Notes: generated by a model from the sequence alone, not told the origin. A stretch of DNA of 64,000 nucleotides from Deltaproteobacteria bacterium (GCA_024275145.1 JAJRZR010000067.1:1-64000); one strand, 5' to 3'. Counted from the stretch's first letter, positions 48,074 to 58,964 are shown. Made by a program: numbers and translations.

Positions 48074-50599
48074 TTAACGCATCCACAGGATATGATTCTC
48101 TTCCAGGGGTACGAGTGCCTCGGGATGGGATGGAACGAGTCTAGGGGTATAGTCTGAAGAAGGACGCCTCTTGGGGATCGAGGCCTTGTATAAGAAGCCA
48201 TTTATCGCGCCAGCCAGCCTTTCAGAGCGCTTCATGGGCCAATGTTCCGGTTCCTGCTCACCGTCGAGGGGTTCGGCGAAAAGTTCCGCATCGACGGCCT
48301 CGGGATCAAGATCATCCAGGTAGATCTGGACACAAAAATCATATGTATTATCGGACTTTTTGAGCTGGAAGTGACCGAAGTGCACATTATTCCAATGCCG
48401 TCCTATTTCGGCCCGCCACCTCTCTATCTCGGAACCGATCCTTCCACCCTGCTCGATGCGCTTCCGGAAGTTATCGGCAGCGGGGATATAAAACTCCTCG
48501 GTATACTGGCGAAGCATCCGGTTACTAGAAAACTGGGGGGTCAATCTGGCCATACTCGTTCGCATACGGTTGACCCATGGAATCGAAATCCCCCTTGAAT
48601 CCCTGTCATAGAATGCAGGGATTATATCGTTCTCAAGTGTGTCATAGAGATCCATGGCCTCCTTCGCATCCCAGCTGGGATCGGCATCGTGCTCTTTTCC
48701 ATCACCAAGGGCCCAGCCCACCTCCTGGCAAAAGGCCTCGGCCCACCAACCATCCAGTTCCGAGAAATTGATGCCACCATTTACCAACACCTTCATCCCG
48801 CTCGTTCCGCTTGCCTCCCACGGCCGCCGCGGTGTATTTATCCAAAGGTCCACGCCCTGAACCATTTTGGAGGCGATTATCATGTCATAATCCTCTATGA
48901 ACAATACCTTACCGAACACCTCGGGTCTCCTGATATACTCGGCCCACTGTTTTATCATCCTCTTTCCTTCAAAATCCTCAGGATGGGCCTTCCCTGCTAT
49001 AATAAGCTGTACCGGCCTGGCAGGGTTGTTCAATATCCTAGTCAGCCTCTCCGGATCGTATAGCAGGAGATTAGGTCTCTTGTAGGAGGTAAACCTCCTG
49101 GCAAACCCCATTGTCAGGGCGTTCGGATCAAGCAGATCGGCGCACTTGGCAACAGCGATCTGTTTTTCGCCCACCGCTGCCCTTTGCCTGGCTACGCGTT
49201 TCCGGCAAAATTCTATCAGCTTCAGCCTGCTGCGTCCCCTGAAATTCCACAATGTTTCATGATCAAGCTTACTCAGGTCCGTCTCTACCGTATCAAGGGT
49301 CCCGAGCCACCTCGCCTTTCCACAGGAACCTGTCCACAGCGCATCGGAGTCCTCTGAATCCCATGAAGGCACATGGACAGCGTTGGTCACATGGCCTATG
49401 GGGACCTCTTCCTTTGGCCACCTTGGGAAAAGTGGAAGGAATATCTTTCTGCTCACCTCGCCATGCAGACGACTGACACCATTTATTGCACCACTGCCCC
49501 TCAAAGCTAGATAGGCCATGTTAAATGGTTCGGATGCATCCTCAGGCTTTGCCCTTCCAAGGGCGAGGAGTTCATCCAACGATATGTCCAGGGCCTCGGC
49601 CAGATGCGAACAGTAACGGCTGAACATCGGGGCAGGAAACCGGTCAAAGGCGGCATCGACCGGTGTATGGGTGGTAAAAAGATTTCCTACCCTGGTGCAA
49701 CTGAGTGCCTCATGGAAGGACAGGCCCGTGGCCTTCATAAGTGAAAGGGCCCTTTCCAGGACCACAAGTGCCGCATGCCCCTCATTCAGATGACATACCT
49801 GGCAGTTGAGCCCCATGGCCTCTATGAGACGCCAACCCCCGATACCCAGAACGATTTCCTGTTGAAGCCGGATCTCGCTGTCACCGCCATAAAGCTTTCC
49901 CGTAATACCGCGATCCTTGGGGCTATTCAAAGGATCATTGCTGTCTAGCAAAAGAAGCCTCACCCTGCCCACCTGAACCTCCCAAGTCCTTAACACCAGA
50001 TCCCGGCCAGGCAGAGATACGTTTATCCGGAGCCAGTCACCATTGCTGTCCCTAAGAGGCATTATGGGCAGCATGGCAGGGTCATTATAGGGAAAAAATT
50101 CGAGCTGATTACCCTGAGCATCAAGCGCCTGCCTGAAATAGCCCTGTTGGTAGAGTATGCCAATGCCTACCAGCGGGATACCCAGATCGCTTGCGGTCTT
50201 GAGATAATCTCCAGCCAGTATGCCCAGCCCTCCGGAATAGAGTGGAAGGGCCTCGCTCAGGCCAAATTCCATACTAAAGTAGGCAATTGTGCCCAATCGG
50301 TCCAGGCCATAGGTCTCGGAAAACCAGGTGGCTTGAGCCAAGTCCTTCTTTCTCTCCTCAAGCTGCGCCTCGAGTTCCTTGAGAAAGTTCCTGTCCCTTG
50401 CCAGTGCCTCCAATCTCTTTTGGCCGACACTTTCCAGTATCAACCAGGGATTGCCGGTAGCTTCCCATAGTTCCGAATCAATTGCCTTCCAAAGGACATC
50501 AGAGGCATGATTCCAACTCCACCTCATGTCTATTGCCAGCTCGGACAAACCCTTCACCGGCTCGGGAAGGGGACGTAACAGGTATCTGCTGTAATACAC
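48074..50599 (-). CDS. glgP: Alpha-glucan phosphorylase (DUF3417-containing type)
   Basis: ELAIDMRWSWNHASDVLWKAID; AYFSMEFGLSEALPLYSGGLGILAGDYLKTASDLGIPLVGIGILY; WINTPRRPWEASGTSGMKVLVNGG. Confidence 0.93.
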   Translation of the reverse strand: MYYSRYLLRPLPEPVKGLSELAIDMRWSWNHASDVLWKAIDSELWEATGNPWLILESVGQKRLEALARDRNFLKELEAQLEERKKDLAQATWFSETYGLDRLGTIAYFSMEFGLSEALPLYSGGLGILAGDYLKTASDLGIPLVGIGILYQQGYFRQALDAQGNQLEFFPYNDPAMLPIMPLRDSNGDWLRINVSLPGRDLVLRTWEVQVGRVRLLLLDSNDPLNSPKDRGITGKLYGGDSEIRLQQEIVLGIGGWRLIEAMGLNCQVCHLNEGHAALVVLERALSLMKATGLSFHEALSCTRVGNLFTTHTPVDAAFDRFPAPMFSRYCSHLAEALDISLDELLALGRAKPEDASEPFNMAYLALRGSGAINGVSRLHGEVSRKIFLPLFPRWPKEEVPIGHVTNAVHVPSWDSEDSDALWTGSCGKARWLGTLDTVETDLSKLDHETLWNFRGRSRLKLIEFCRKRVARQRAAVGEKQIAVAKCADLLDPNALTMGFARRFTSYKRPNLLLYDPERLTRILNNPARPVQLIIAGKAHPEDFEGKRMIKQWAEYIRRPEVFGKVLFIEDYDMIIASKMVQGVDLWINTPRRPWEASGTSGMKVLVNGGINFSELDGWWAEAFCQEVGWALGDGKEHDADPSWDAKEAMDLYDTLENDIIPAFYDRDSRGISIPWVNRMRTSMARLTPQFSSNRMLRQYTEEFYIPAADNFRKRIEQGGRIGSEIERWRAEIGRHWNNVHFGHFQLKKSDNTYDFCVQIYLDDLDPEAVDAELFAEPLDGEQEPEHWPMKRSERLAGAINGFLYKASIPKRRPSSDYTPRLVPSHPEALVPLEENHILWMR

Positions 50600-50605
50600 C
50601 TTTGA

Positions 50606-51298
50606 TTACTCCTTTTTCAGGACGATTCTAGCGTCCGCGACCACACACCTCTTGGAATTACATATGAGGGGATTGATATCAATTGATTCCATATAACCTT
50701 GAATGTCAACGACAAAACGGGAAAACCTCACCACGGCCTTTCTGAGGACCTCCATGTTCACCGGCTGCTTTCCACGGAAGCCCTCCAGCAGGGGACGGCC
50801 TCTAAGGCCCTGCACCATGGAATCCACGTCTTTTTCCTTTAAAGGGGCCATTCTTATAATAGTATCATTGTATATCTCAACGGCGACCCCGCCCATTCCC
50901 AGGATTACAACGGGACCAAATTGGAAATCTATATTGGCCCCCAGGATGAGCTCTATTCCCTGTACGGTTTCCTCTACTATGGCACCTGCAAATCCGTCAA
51001 TCCTAGACAGGGTGGAATAGGCATCCCTTAATTCCTGCATGGAATTAATTCCAGTGATAACCCCACCAACATCCGATTTGTGCATCGCCTTCGGAGAAAC
51101 TACCTTGGCTACCAGGGGAAAGCCCTTTTGCGTAGCAAACCCAAGGGCTTGGCCAAGATCCCTGGCCCATACGAAATCAGGGCAGTCCATGCCTGCCTCC
51201 CTGAGAAGCCCCTTTGCCGCTGGCTCCATGATCCAGCCCCGGCTCCTTGCCGTGCCGACCTCCTGAACAAATCGATCCTTTATCAACAAACCTGGCAC
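50606..51298 (-). CDS. ADP-forming acyl/acetyl-CoA synthetase beta (ATP-grasp) subunit
   Basis: GFPLVAKVVSPKAMHKSDVGGVITGI; VQGIELILGANIDFQFGPVVILGMGGVAVEIYNDT. Confidence 0.88.
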   Translation of the reverse strand: MPGLLIKDRFVQEVGTARSRGWIMEPAAKGLLREAGMDCPDFVWARDLGQALGFATQKGFPLVAKVVSPKAMHKSDVGGVITGINSMQELRDAYSTLSRIDGFAGAIVEETVQGIELILGANIDFQFGPVVILGMGGVAVEIYNDTIIRMAPLKEKDVDSMVQGLRGRPLLEGFRGKQPVNMEVLRKAVVRFSRFVVDIQGYMESIDINPLICNSKRCVVADARIVLKKE

Positions 51299-52650
51299 CT
51301 CTTAAGCGCACTTGCCATCAGGATTGAACTTTCCACCGAAGGGGCAACCGGTATACCATTTAGTTCAAAGCCCTCAATGATCATCATATATTTGTCCTCA
51401 TGGGGTACATAGGCAATAAGGGGCTTGCCCTCGCGTCTGTATACCGCACTCAGCCTGGCACCGATATCCGCCGTTATCCCAGGCAGATAGGGAAGCAAGA
51501 GGAGCAAGATACAATCCACCTCTTCATTCCGACTAAGTTCTGCCACCGCCTCTACAAAATCGTCATCGACCGCACTTCCTGTAAGGTCTAACGGGTTAGC
51601 CAGGGAGGCGATCGATCTGATACTCGTAGAAAGCCTCTGCCTGATCCGTTCCCTGAGTTCGTTTGAAAACCCTGGCACTCCAAGCCCGAACTTGGAGCAC
51701 AGGTCTACAGCAAGGGCACCATGACCGCCGCTACCGGTAACTATGGCAATCTTCCCAATGATGGATTTCTGATAGCAGCTCAGGGCCTCACAAAATGCAA
51801 CCAGTTCGGACTCACTTTTGGCCTCTATCACACCAAATTGGGAAAGGCAGGCGGAAAACACCGCGTAGTCCCCGGCCAACGCCGCGGTATGACTCGATAC
51901 GGCTAGTGCTCCCCTGGAACTCTTGCCTGATTTGAGAACTATCACGGGCTTTGGACACCCCCAGGCCGCATGTACGAATCGTCTACCCTCGTTTTCTCCA
52001 AATCCCTCTATATAAAATACGATCACCCTGGTAGGCTCATGCCTGCCAAGGTAGTCTATAAGATCCGTCTCCCGGATAACTGCCTTGTTACCTATGCTTA
52101 TACCAATAGACAACCCAACGTCCTCTTCCGCAAACCGGAGCATTTGGTCCACCAACACGCCACCACTCTGGCTGACCAACGCCACGTTACCGACTTCGGG
52201 GCGTATAATCCTCTCTGTGGGAAGGAAGAGGGTATCGACCCTGGAAGGGATGTATATGCCCAGGCAGTTGGGCCCCACGAATGGGAAACCGGCCCTCTTG
52301 GCCATGGAGGTACACTGTCTCTGAAGTTCGGCTCTGCCGGTTTCGGCGAATCCTCCTGATATTATCACGGCTCCACCGACCCTGGCGGCTATACATTGTT
52401 CCAAGACCACCGGCACCACATCGGCCTTTACGGCTATCACCGCAAGGTCTACCCTTTCAGGGACATCGGATATAGCCTTGTATATCTTCTGTCCCATGTA
52501 GACACCGCCCTTGGGATTTACACCATAGATCCTTACCGGATATCGAAGAAGATTTTTGGAAAAAATAACATTTGCAGGATGGCGGTCATGGGTAAGCGAG
52601 ACACCGATCACCGCCATTGATTCAGGATAAAAAAGCGGATTAAAATCCAT
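51283..52650 (-). CDS. ADP-forming acyl/acetyl-CoA synthetase alpha subunit (CoA-binding)
   Basis: FYPESMAVIGVSLTHDRHPANVIFSKNL; GPNCLGIYIPSRVDTLFLP; GNVALVSQSGGVLVDQML; SHTAALAGDYAVF. Confidence 0.9.
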   Translation of the reverse strand: MDFNPLFYPESMAVIGVSLTHDRHPANVIFSKNLLRYPVRIYGVNPKGGVYMGQKIYKAISDVPERVDLAVIAVKADVVPVVLEQCIAARVGGAVIISGGFAETGRAELQRQCTSMAKRAGFPFVGPNCLGIYIPSRVDTLFLPTERIIRPEVGNVALVSQSGGVLVDQMLRFAEEDVGLSIGISIGNKAVIRETDLIDYLGRHEPTRVIVFYIEGFGENEGRRFVHAAWGCPKPVIVLKSGKSSRGALAVSSHTAALAGDYAVFSACLSQFGVIEAKSESELVAFCEALSCYQKSIIGKIAIVTGSGGHGALAVDLCSKFGLGVPGFSNELRERIRQRLSTSIRSIASLANPLDLTGSAVDDDFVEAVAELSRNEEVDCILLLLLPYLPGITADIGARLSAVYRREGKPLIAYVPHEDKYMMIIEGFELNGIPVAPSVESSILMASALKRCQVC

Positions 52651-52713
52651 TCAACGACACCTGTACCCAATATTTCCAGTATTGGTTATGGTTCCAACCC
52701 TTTGGAAGATTGT

Positions 52714-53190
52714 TCAAACCGGTTCCACTGCCTGGCCCTTTGCCTTTACCACAAATACCGGTATCTCACTGTCAGAGGCAAGTATTTTTGAGGCGACAGA
52801 TCCCAATGGATAGGTAACGATGTTGGTACGGCCATGGGAGCCGATCACTATAAAATCAACTCGCTTCCCCTCGGCAATGCCGACGATCTCTGCCGCGGCA
52901 TCCCTGCCCTCAAGCACCTCGGTAGTCACTTCGATTCCATGGCTGGATGCCTCCTTGGCTATGCGAGCCACAGCCTCCTTGGCCTCCTGCATCATCATCT
53001 CTGTCAATTCTTCACGGGTCTGAGTGGAAATCTCCGCCATCTCGTTCATGGAAAGCTTCTTGTAGTCCTCTACCACACAAACGGCCAGGACCTGACATTT
53101 CAACTGGACCGCAAGCCGAATCCCGTAGTTGGCGGCCTTCTCTGCTGTCCTGGACCCGTCAGTAGCCACAAGCATCCTTTTTAATACCAT
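52714..53190 (-). CDS. Universal stress protein (UspA family)
   Basis: KRMLVATDGSRTAEKAANYGIRLA; VDFIVIGSHGRTNIVTYPLGSVASKILASDSEIPVFVVK. Confidence 0.93.
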   Translation of the reverse strand: MVLKRMLVATDGSRTAEKAANYGIRLAVQLKCQVLAVCVVEDYKKLSMNEMAEISTQTREELTEMMMQEAKEAVARIAKEASSHGIEVTTEVLEGRDAAAEIVGIAEGKRVDFIVIGSHGRTNIVTYPLGSVASKILASDSEIPVFVVKAKGQAVEPV

Positions 53191-53251
53191 CTTTCTCCCC
53201 CTTTGTTAGGTCTATCGTGTATGCACCTGCCCTTATCTCCCTTTTTGTATC

Positions 53252-53334
53252 TAAGTCTTCATACGGCCCGTACGACGCCACAGCCTCAGGCATAAAAACA
53301 CGGCTCAGGGACAAGGGTGTATTTTCACGGTCAA
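53252..53334 (-). repeat. Copy D of dispersed two-hairpin element, about 60 nt upstream of uspA-like gene
   Basis: Minus strand TTGACCGTGAAAATACACCCTTGTCCCTGAGCCGTGTTTTTATGCCTGAGGCTGTGGCGTCGTACGGGCCGTATGAAGACTTAG. Confidence 0.75.
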
Positions 53335-53520
53335 TTAAACCTTCATATTCAGCCCCTACCACGCCTGCCACCATGAATTCTGCAACATATGTAACAGGCA
53401 AGGTGTCTGATCGAGGATACGAAAAAACGACCACGTTATGATCCAGAAGTCTGACCACTGCCGGCATTCTTGTCAACAAGAGGTAGTTCCAACAAATAAA
53501 ACCTGCGACCTTAAACCTGA

Positions 53521-53760
53521 ATTATGCACTTCAAATGTTGAATAAATAGAATCGCGTTAAAATTACAAGATGTTATAAGCAAACAGCATCCTCTTCGGTT
53601 CATCCAAAAGGTGCATCAACTTCTCAACGAAATCATCCAACATTTGAAGCCGCAAGGGATTGGCAATTTTGCCGAATTTGCTGCGTTGTAGAGCAATCGA
53701 AGTACACAAGCACGTCTGCATGTCCTTCCGCCTTGCATCTTCGGCAAAATTGCCAGCTGC
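53521..53760. mobile_element. Candidate non-autonomous element/remnant with nested inverted repeats
   Basis: CTTCAAATGTTG (53529-53540) / CAACATTTGAAG (53638-53649) and GGCAATTTTGCCGAA (53662-53676) / TTCGGCAAAATTGCC (53740-53754); no ORF. Confidence 0.4.
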
Positions 53761-53807
53761 ATGATCCTGGTTAAAATCAACAAAAAGGCTTTGAACCCGG
53801 CGCGTGG

Positions 53808-53834
53808 AAAAATAAAAGGCCCTTTTCAGGGCCT
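53808..53834 (-). terminator. Rho-independent terminator after the histidine kinase gene
   Basis: Minus strand AGGCCCT-GAAA-AGGGCCT followed by TTTTATTTTT. Confidence 0.8.
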
Positions 53835-53856
53835 GGGTGCACTACGCATGATTGCA

Positions 53857-55372
53857 TCAACTTACGGACTCTAAAGACCTGTCCGTTACATCTACGACAT
53901 CATCGACATCCCCTGCATCCTGATCGGGGCCTGGCAGGCTGCCGCTTTTGGAGAAGGTAACCGTAAAAACGGCGAAATCACCATCCTGGCTGAAGGAAAG
54001 AAGCCCGCCCATGTTTTTGACCAATCTGAAGGAAAGGGGCAGGCCTATGCTTTGGCCTCCCTCGCCAAAGGGCAAGAATAGTTTTTCCGCCTTCTTGACC
54101 TTCCTTTTTTCCATACGGTTTTTAAATTCTATGCAGATGTTGCCATTGGTTTCGTAGGACCTTATATGCAGGGTACCACCTTCGTTAAGGGAGAATATGG
54201 CATTTCGTATGAGGTTGATGAAGACCTCGGTAAGCAGATCCGAATCCAATTCGATCCTTTTCATCCCCCTGTTGAGGTCTACATCCAACTTGATATGATG
54301 TTTTTCGATTTCAGGGGATAACAGGACCAGGCTCCGTTTCAGGATGGAATTGAGGGAGAAGGTCTTTTTCCTGGGGATGGACGGGCGCAAGTAGTTGTTA
54401 ATCCTCTGAACGAGCCTTTCCAGGCGCCCTGACTCGGTCAAGATTATGTCAAGTTCCTGGCAGGCCGGGAGCCTCTTTTTCAGCCGGTTGGCAAACCCCC
54501 CCTATGGATATCAACGGATTCCTGATTTCATGCGCCACCTCAGCTGAAATGGTTCCCAAGGTCTTCAGCCTTTCGTTCTGGATGGCGGATTTTTCAAGCA
54601 AGACCCTGTCGGTTATGTCTACTGCCAGACCCTCGATGGACCGTTTTGCAGAATCAGGGAACCGGCTCTCGGTTATAGTCTTCAGCAGGGTATGGACGAT
54701 GAACCCCTTTTTGTGGATGAGCCTGCATTCGGTAGAGAAGGGAACCGGAGTAGTGGATAACATCGCCCTTTTTATGAGCCTCTTTATCCTACGCCTGTCT
54801 TCAGGATAGACCAGGGATAAAAAACCATGATCGAGGCCCTTTGCCTCATCGGGCGCATAACCAAGCATCCCCTGTGAAGCCTGATTGATAAATTCTAGCC
54901 TGCAATTTTTGCCAATCGAAAAGATCAAAACAGGCAGATTTTCGACCAAGAGTTCGTACCGGCTATCCGCCTCCCTGGCCCGTTCCTTGAGCGCCCTACG
55001 TTCCTCGAACCTCCTGAGGCAAAGCTTGAATTCATCCATTGAAAAGGGCTTTCTAAGATAGTCATATGCACCGATCTTCAAGGCCTGTACGGCATTTTCA
55101 AAGGTCCCGTATCCGGTGATAAAGGCTATCTCGAGCCTTGGCAGTTCACTCTTCAGGCGTTTGCCGAGTTCTATACCATCTATCTAAGGCAGGTGGATAT
55201 CCACAAAGGCGAGATCAAATTCCTGATCATGGACGACCCTGAGGGCCTCCCTTGGATGGTGACATACGACGGGTTTGTAGGATTCTTGTTTCAGTACCTG
55301 TGACAGGGTATCGCAAAGCGATATGTCATCATCAACAATCAATATATAGCCGGCGTGTTTGGTAAAGAACAA
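53857..55372 (-). pseudogene. Response regulator-PAS-histidine kinase, broken by in-frame TAG (55184-55186) and a +1 frameshift at a 7-G/C tract (54496-54502)
   Basis: ORFs 55184-55372 (ILIVDDD...LAFVDIHLP*), 54449-55081 (IDGIELGKRL... PAS, AEVAHEIRNPLISIGG) and 53857-54441 (HATPase core) join into one protein when both lesions are corrected. Confidence 0.8.
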
Positions 55373-55604
55373 ATCTCAAATCCTTCATGCTCGGTATCTT
55401 CAGGCGTTGATCAGGGAAACAAACTGCCATGGAAGTACTGGGCGCACCTTGTCGGCCAAACAGATGAACAGGAACCTAACTATTCGAAATAAAAGCCTCT
55501 CTTCCCGAAACGACCCATCTCCTTAATGGCAAGATGTTAATTATACTTATAACAAATAGTTACTCAACGACCGAAGTCAAGTGATTAAAGTTATAGGTGA
55601 ATAA

Positions 55605-55684
55605 TTTACCGTAAAAAAAGCACGCCCTAGTCCTGGGTCGTATTTTCATGCCCTGTTAACATGGCATGGATTGACGCATGAAGG
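55605..55684 (+). repeat. Copy F of dispersed two-hairpin element
   Basis: TTTACCGTAAAAAAAGCACGCCCTAGTCCTGGGTCGTATTTTCATGCCCTGTTAACATGGCATGGATTGACGCATGAAGG. Confidence 0.7.
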
Positions 55685-56035
55685 ATTACCATATAAAATG
55701 GCTTACCTCTGGGCTATTCCAGGCCCTTTCCAAGGTTCCTCCCCAGGGCTTGCGGGGTTGATCCCTCTGCTCAATCCGCTGCGTTGCAGTCGGCTGACCT
55801 GGTAGTAGCACTGCTTACACACCATCTCGTTGTCCCTTGATCATAGCTTGTCCTTCCATGGCCTAAATTATATTCCTGGACTTGTTCGCTCCAGGGGGGT
55901 TTAATTAATTTTTAGAACTAGGTAAACTTCCCATGATTCCTTTCCGGTCTGATCCAGGGGAATTCGGAACGTTTCTACAAAACAGCCCTTTGATCATGTA
56001 TTTTCAATTGACAAATTACGAAACAGGATGGATTC

Positions 56036-58243
56036 ATGAATGACAATGTCACCGACAACCTAGATCCTGAGTTTAGGAAGATTATAGAGGCACGGCATCA
56101 CGATCCGTTCAGTGTACTCGGCAGGCATCAGGTGGGAGAGAATGTAGAGATCCGGGCGTTCATCCCCACGGCGCAAGAGGTCATGATCGTCTCAGGCGGA
56201 CATAAAATGGAACGTATCCCTGGAACGGATTTTTTCGTTTGGCAGGGTAAACCGGAAGGGATTCCCTACCATTACAGATTCATATGGCGTGACGAACAAA
56301 ATCGTGAACATATGGCCAGGGATCCCTACACCTTTAAGCCACAGCTTTCGGACTTCGATCTCTATCTATTCGGCCAGGGCAAGCACTGGAATGCCTACCG
56401 GTTCCTTGGCTCCCATTGCCATGAAGTGGATGGTATCGCCGGGGTCCTCTTCAGTGTATGGGCGCCCAATGCCGAAAGGGTAAGCGTGGTAGGGGACTTC
56501 AACAACTGGGACGGGCGACGTCATCCCATGAGACACCGCGGTACAACCGGGGTATGGGAGTTGTTCATACCCGATCTTGGGCCTGAAACCCTTTACAAAT
56601 TTGAGATAAGAAACCGGGAGACGGGTCAGGTATTCCTGAAATCCGACCCCTATGCCCAAAGATATGAGCTTCGTCCCAAGACCGCATCGATTGTATGGGC
56701 AGAAGGAACCTACCAATGGCAGGACGATGAATGGATGGAGGCCAGGAAGGACTTTGACTGGCAACACAACCCCATTTCCATATATGAGGTCCACCTGGGT
56801 TCATGGAGAAGGGGCCCCGAGGGTGAATTCCTGGGTTACAGGGAACTGGCAGAGCAGCTCGTCCCATATGTCAAAAAGATGGGATTCACCCACGTGGAGC
56901 TTCTACCCGTAACGGAGCACCCATACGATCCATCCTGGGGATACCAGTCCACTGGCTATTTTGCCCCTACCAGCCGCTACGGTACCCCGGATGACTTCAG
57001 ATACTTCGTTGACCAATGCCACAGAAACGGCATAGGGGTATTCCTTGACTGGGTTCCTGCCCACTTTCCAAAGGATGCCCATGGGCTCGCCAGGTTCGAT
57101 GGAACCGCCCTTTATGAGTACGCAGATCCTAGGCTGGGGGAACACCAGGACTGGTCTACCCTGGTATATAATTTCGGAAGAAACGAAGTGAGGGCCTTTC
57201 TCCTTTCAAGCGCCATGTTCTGGCTGGAGGAATGTCATGTGGACGGTCTCAGGGTCGATGCAGTGGCATCGATGCTCTACCTGGATTATTCAAGGACTGA
57301 ATGGATTCCCAATAAATACGGTGGAAGGGAAAATCTGGAGGCCATAGATTTTCTTCGTCAGCTAAACATAGCAGTCCATGAGGCACAACCAGGCATATTG
57401 ATGATGGCAGAAGAATCCACATCCTGGCCACAGGTGAGTCGGCCGGTTTATCTTGGCGGGCTTGGCTTTGACATGAAATGGAACATGGGATGGATGAATG
57501 ACGTACTGAGCTACATGTCACATGATCCTATCTACAGGAAGTACCATCACAATATGCTTACGTTCAGCATGTTGTACGCCTTCACGGAGAACTTCCTACT
57601 TCCCCTCTCCCATGACGAGGTAGTACATGGCAAGGGTTCCCTTTTAAACAAGATGCCCGGTGATGAATGGCAGAAATTTGCCAATCTCAGGCTGCTCTTC
57701 TCGTATATGTACTGTCATCCAGGCAAAAAGCTTCTGTTTATGGGAGACGAATTCGGCCAAGGCAGGGAATGGGACAGTTCCCAGACCCTAGACTGGTATG
57801 TGTTACAGTACCCGTTCCATAAAGGCATCAATTGTCTGATAGGGGACCTCAATCGGCTGTACCAGCGCCTTGAGGCGCTCCACCGTTATGATTTCGAATG
57901 GAAGGGATTTGAATGGATCGATTGCCACGATGCAGAACAATCCGTGCTCAGTTTCGTGAGGAAATCCGACAACAGGCTCGTGGTAGTGGCTACAAACTTC
58001 ACACCTGTTCCCAGAAAGGGCTACAGGATAGGGGTACCTGAGGCAGGATCCTATTCTGAAATATTCAACTCCGACCTACAGATTTACGGAGGCAGTGGCA
58101 TGGGCAACCAGGATATGAGGATCGAGGCCGAGGCGCTACCCTGGATGGGGCGGCCATTCTCCCTTTCCGTTACCCTGCCTCCACTGGCCACGATCGTCCT
58201 GGAACCCGAAACGTTCAAGGCCACCCCGGATAATGTGGATTGA
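56036..58243 (+). CDS. glgB: 1,4-alpha-glucan branching enzyme
   Basis: [71 protein letters not shown]. Confidence 0.95.
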   Translation: MNDNVTDNLDPEFRKIIEARHHDPFSVLGRHQVGENVEIRAFIPTAQEVMIVSGGHKMERIPGTDFFVWQGKPEGIPYHYRFIWRDEQNREHMARDPYTFKPQLSDFDLYLFGQGKHWNAYRFLGSHCHEVDGIAGVLFSVWAPNAERVSVVGDFNNWDGRRHPMRHRGTTGVWELFIPDLGPETLYKFEIRNRETGQVFLKSDPYAQRYELRPKTASIVWAEGTYQWQDDEWMEARKDFDWQHNPISIYEVHLGSWRRGPEGEFLGYRELAEQLVPYVKKMGFTHVELLPVTEHPYDPSWGYQSTGYFAPTSRYGTPDDFRYFVDQCHRNGIGVFLDWVPAHFPKDAHGLARFDGTALYEYADPRLGEHQDWSTLVYNFGRNEVRAFLLSSAMFWLEECHVDGLRVDAVASMLYLDYSRTEWIPNKYGGRENLEAIDFLRQLNIAVHEAQPGILMMAEESTSWPQVSRPVYLGGLGFDMKWNMGWMNDVLSYMSHDPIYRKYHHNMLTFSMLYAFTENFLLPLSHDEVVHGKGSLLNKMPGDEWQKFANLRLLFSYMYCHPGKKLLFMGDEFGQGREWDSSQTLDWYVLQYPFHKGINCLIGDLNRLYQRLEALHRYDFEWKGFEWIDCHDAEQSVLSFVRKSDNRLVVVATNFTPVPRKGYRIGVPEAGSYSEIFNSDLQIYGGSGMGNQDMRIEAEALPWMGRPFSLSVTLPPLATIVLEPETFKATPDNVD

Positions 58244-58277
58244 TGACTGACGCATATGGCTGTGGTCTTGACATAGC

Positions 58278-58805
58278 ATGATGTCCCCAAGATATCGTTA
58301 TATCCGGCTGGGTAGGGCTGTCTCATCCCTCTTGCCGGTCATGATACTCGCCGAGGCTGCCGTCTTTCCCGGAAGCGCCTTTGCCATCCAGGCCCACGGC
58401 GCATCGGAAGGGATCTTCGTGCACCTTGGAGGCCATGTATTGTTTGGACTTGCAATGGCCGGACTTGGTTATCGTATCCATGCAACAAGACTCCATGAAA
58501 TAAGGGCATGGAGACAGATGGCCTGTGGTGCATGGCTGCTCACTGCCTGGAACATATGGGCCATAGCGGGACATATCGTCTCGCTTTATATCCCAGCCAG
58601 CCATTTCATACGCCTTGGAGGCAATATGGCACCTGACTTCCTGGTCGTCTCATGGCTGGACGTAGCCTATTACGTGTTGCGGATGGACCACATCCTGTGT
58701 GTTCCTGCCCTGTTCTGTTTTTATCTTGGGCTGAAAGACCTATTGAAAATCTTTCCTGGAACAGGCATTGTCAACCATGACCACCATACCTATCCACAGG
58801 GTTGA
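58278..58805 (+). CDS. Hypothetical multi-TM membrane protein (about 175 aa), paired with downstream kinase
   Basis: Hydrophobic segments; HLGGHVLFGLAMAGLGYRIH...HIVSLYIPASHFIRLGG...; same strand, just upstream of the kinase. Confidence 0.6.
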   Translation: MMSPRYRYIRLGRAVSSLLPVMILAEAAVFPGSAFAIQAHGASEGIFVHLGGHVLFGLAMAGLGYRIHATRLHEIRAWRQMACGAWLLTAWNIWAIAGHIVSLYIPASHFIRLGGNMAPDFLVVSWLDVAYYVLRMDHILCVPALFCFYLGLKDLLKIFPGTGIVNHDHHTYPQG

Positions 58806-58860
58806 GGATATGCCGGGGCCATTATCCTCAAGTATTCAGCCGGTCGGACCTGCAATAAGG

Positions 58861-58950
58861 TTGCCGTGAAAACACATCCTGCCACCGGACCGTGTTTTTT
58901 TCTGCCTCGGAACGCGGCATCAAGGGTACGGGCCGCATCAAGTCTTAGGT
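58861..58950 (+). repeat. Copy E of dispersed two-hairpin element in kinase leader
   Basis: TTGCCGTGAAAACACATCCTGCCACCGGACCGTGTTTTTTTCTGCCTCGGAACGCGGCATCAAGGGTACGGGCCGCATCAAGTCTTAGG. Confidence 0.65.
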
Positions 58951-58964
58951 TGATTCGACAGACG

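Noticed and set aside
53159-53479. 106-aa minus-strand ORF upstream of uspA-like gene
   Set aside because: Covers hairpin element D and overlaps the uspA-like start; likely leader read as an ORF.
188-55186. Global reassignment of TAA/TAG to an amino acid
   Set aside because: TAG and TAA act as ordinary stops at the ends of several genes here (purL end, AsmA, GH31), so general reassignment is not supported; only local recoding or error remains.
55700-55920. Group II intron or IS fragment
   Set aside because: No reverse transcriptase or transposase reading frame and no domain V-like GAGCCGTATGCGATGAAAG motif; kept only as an unexplained block.
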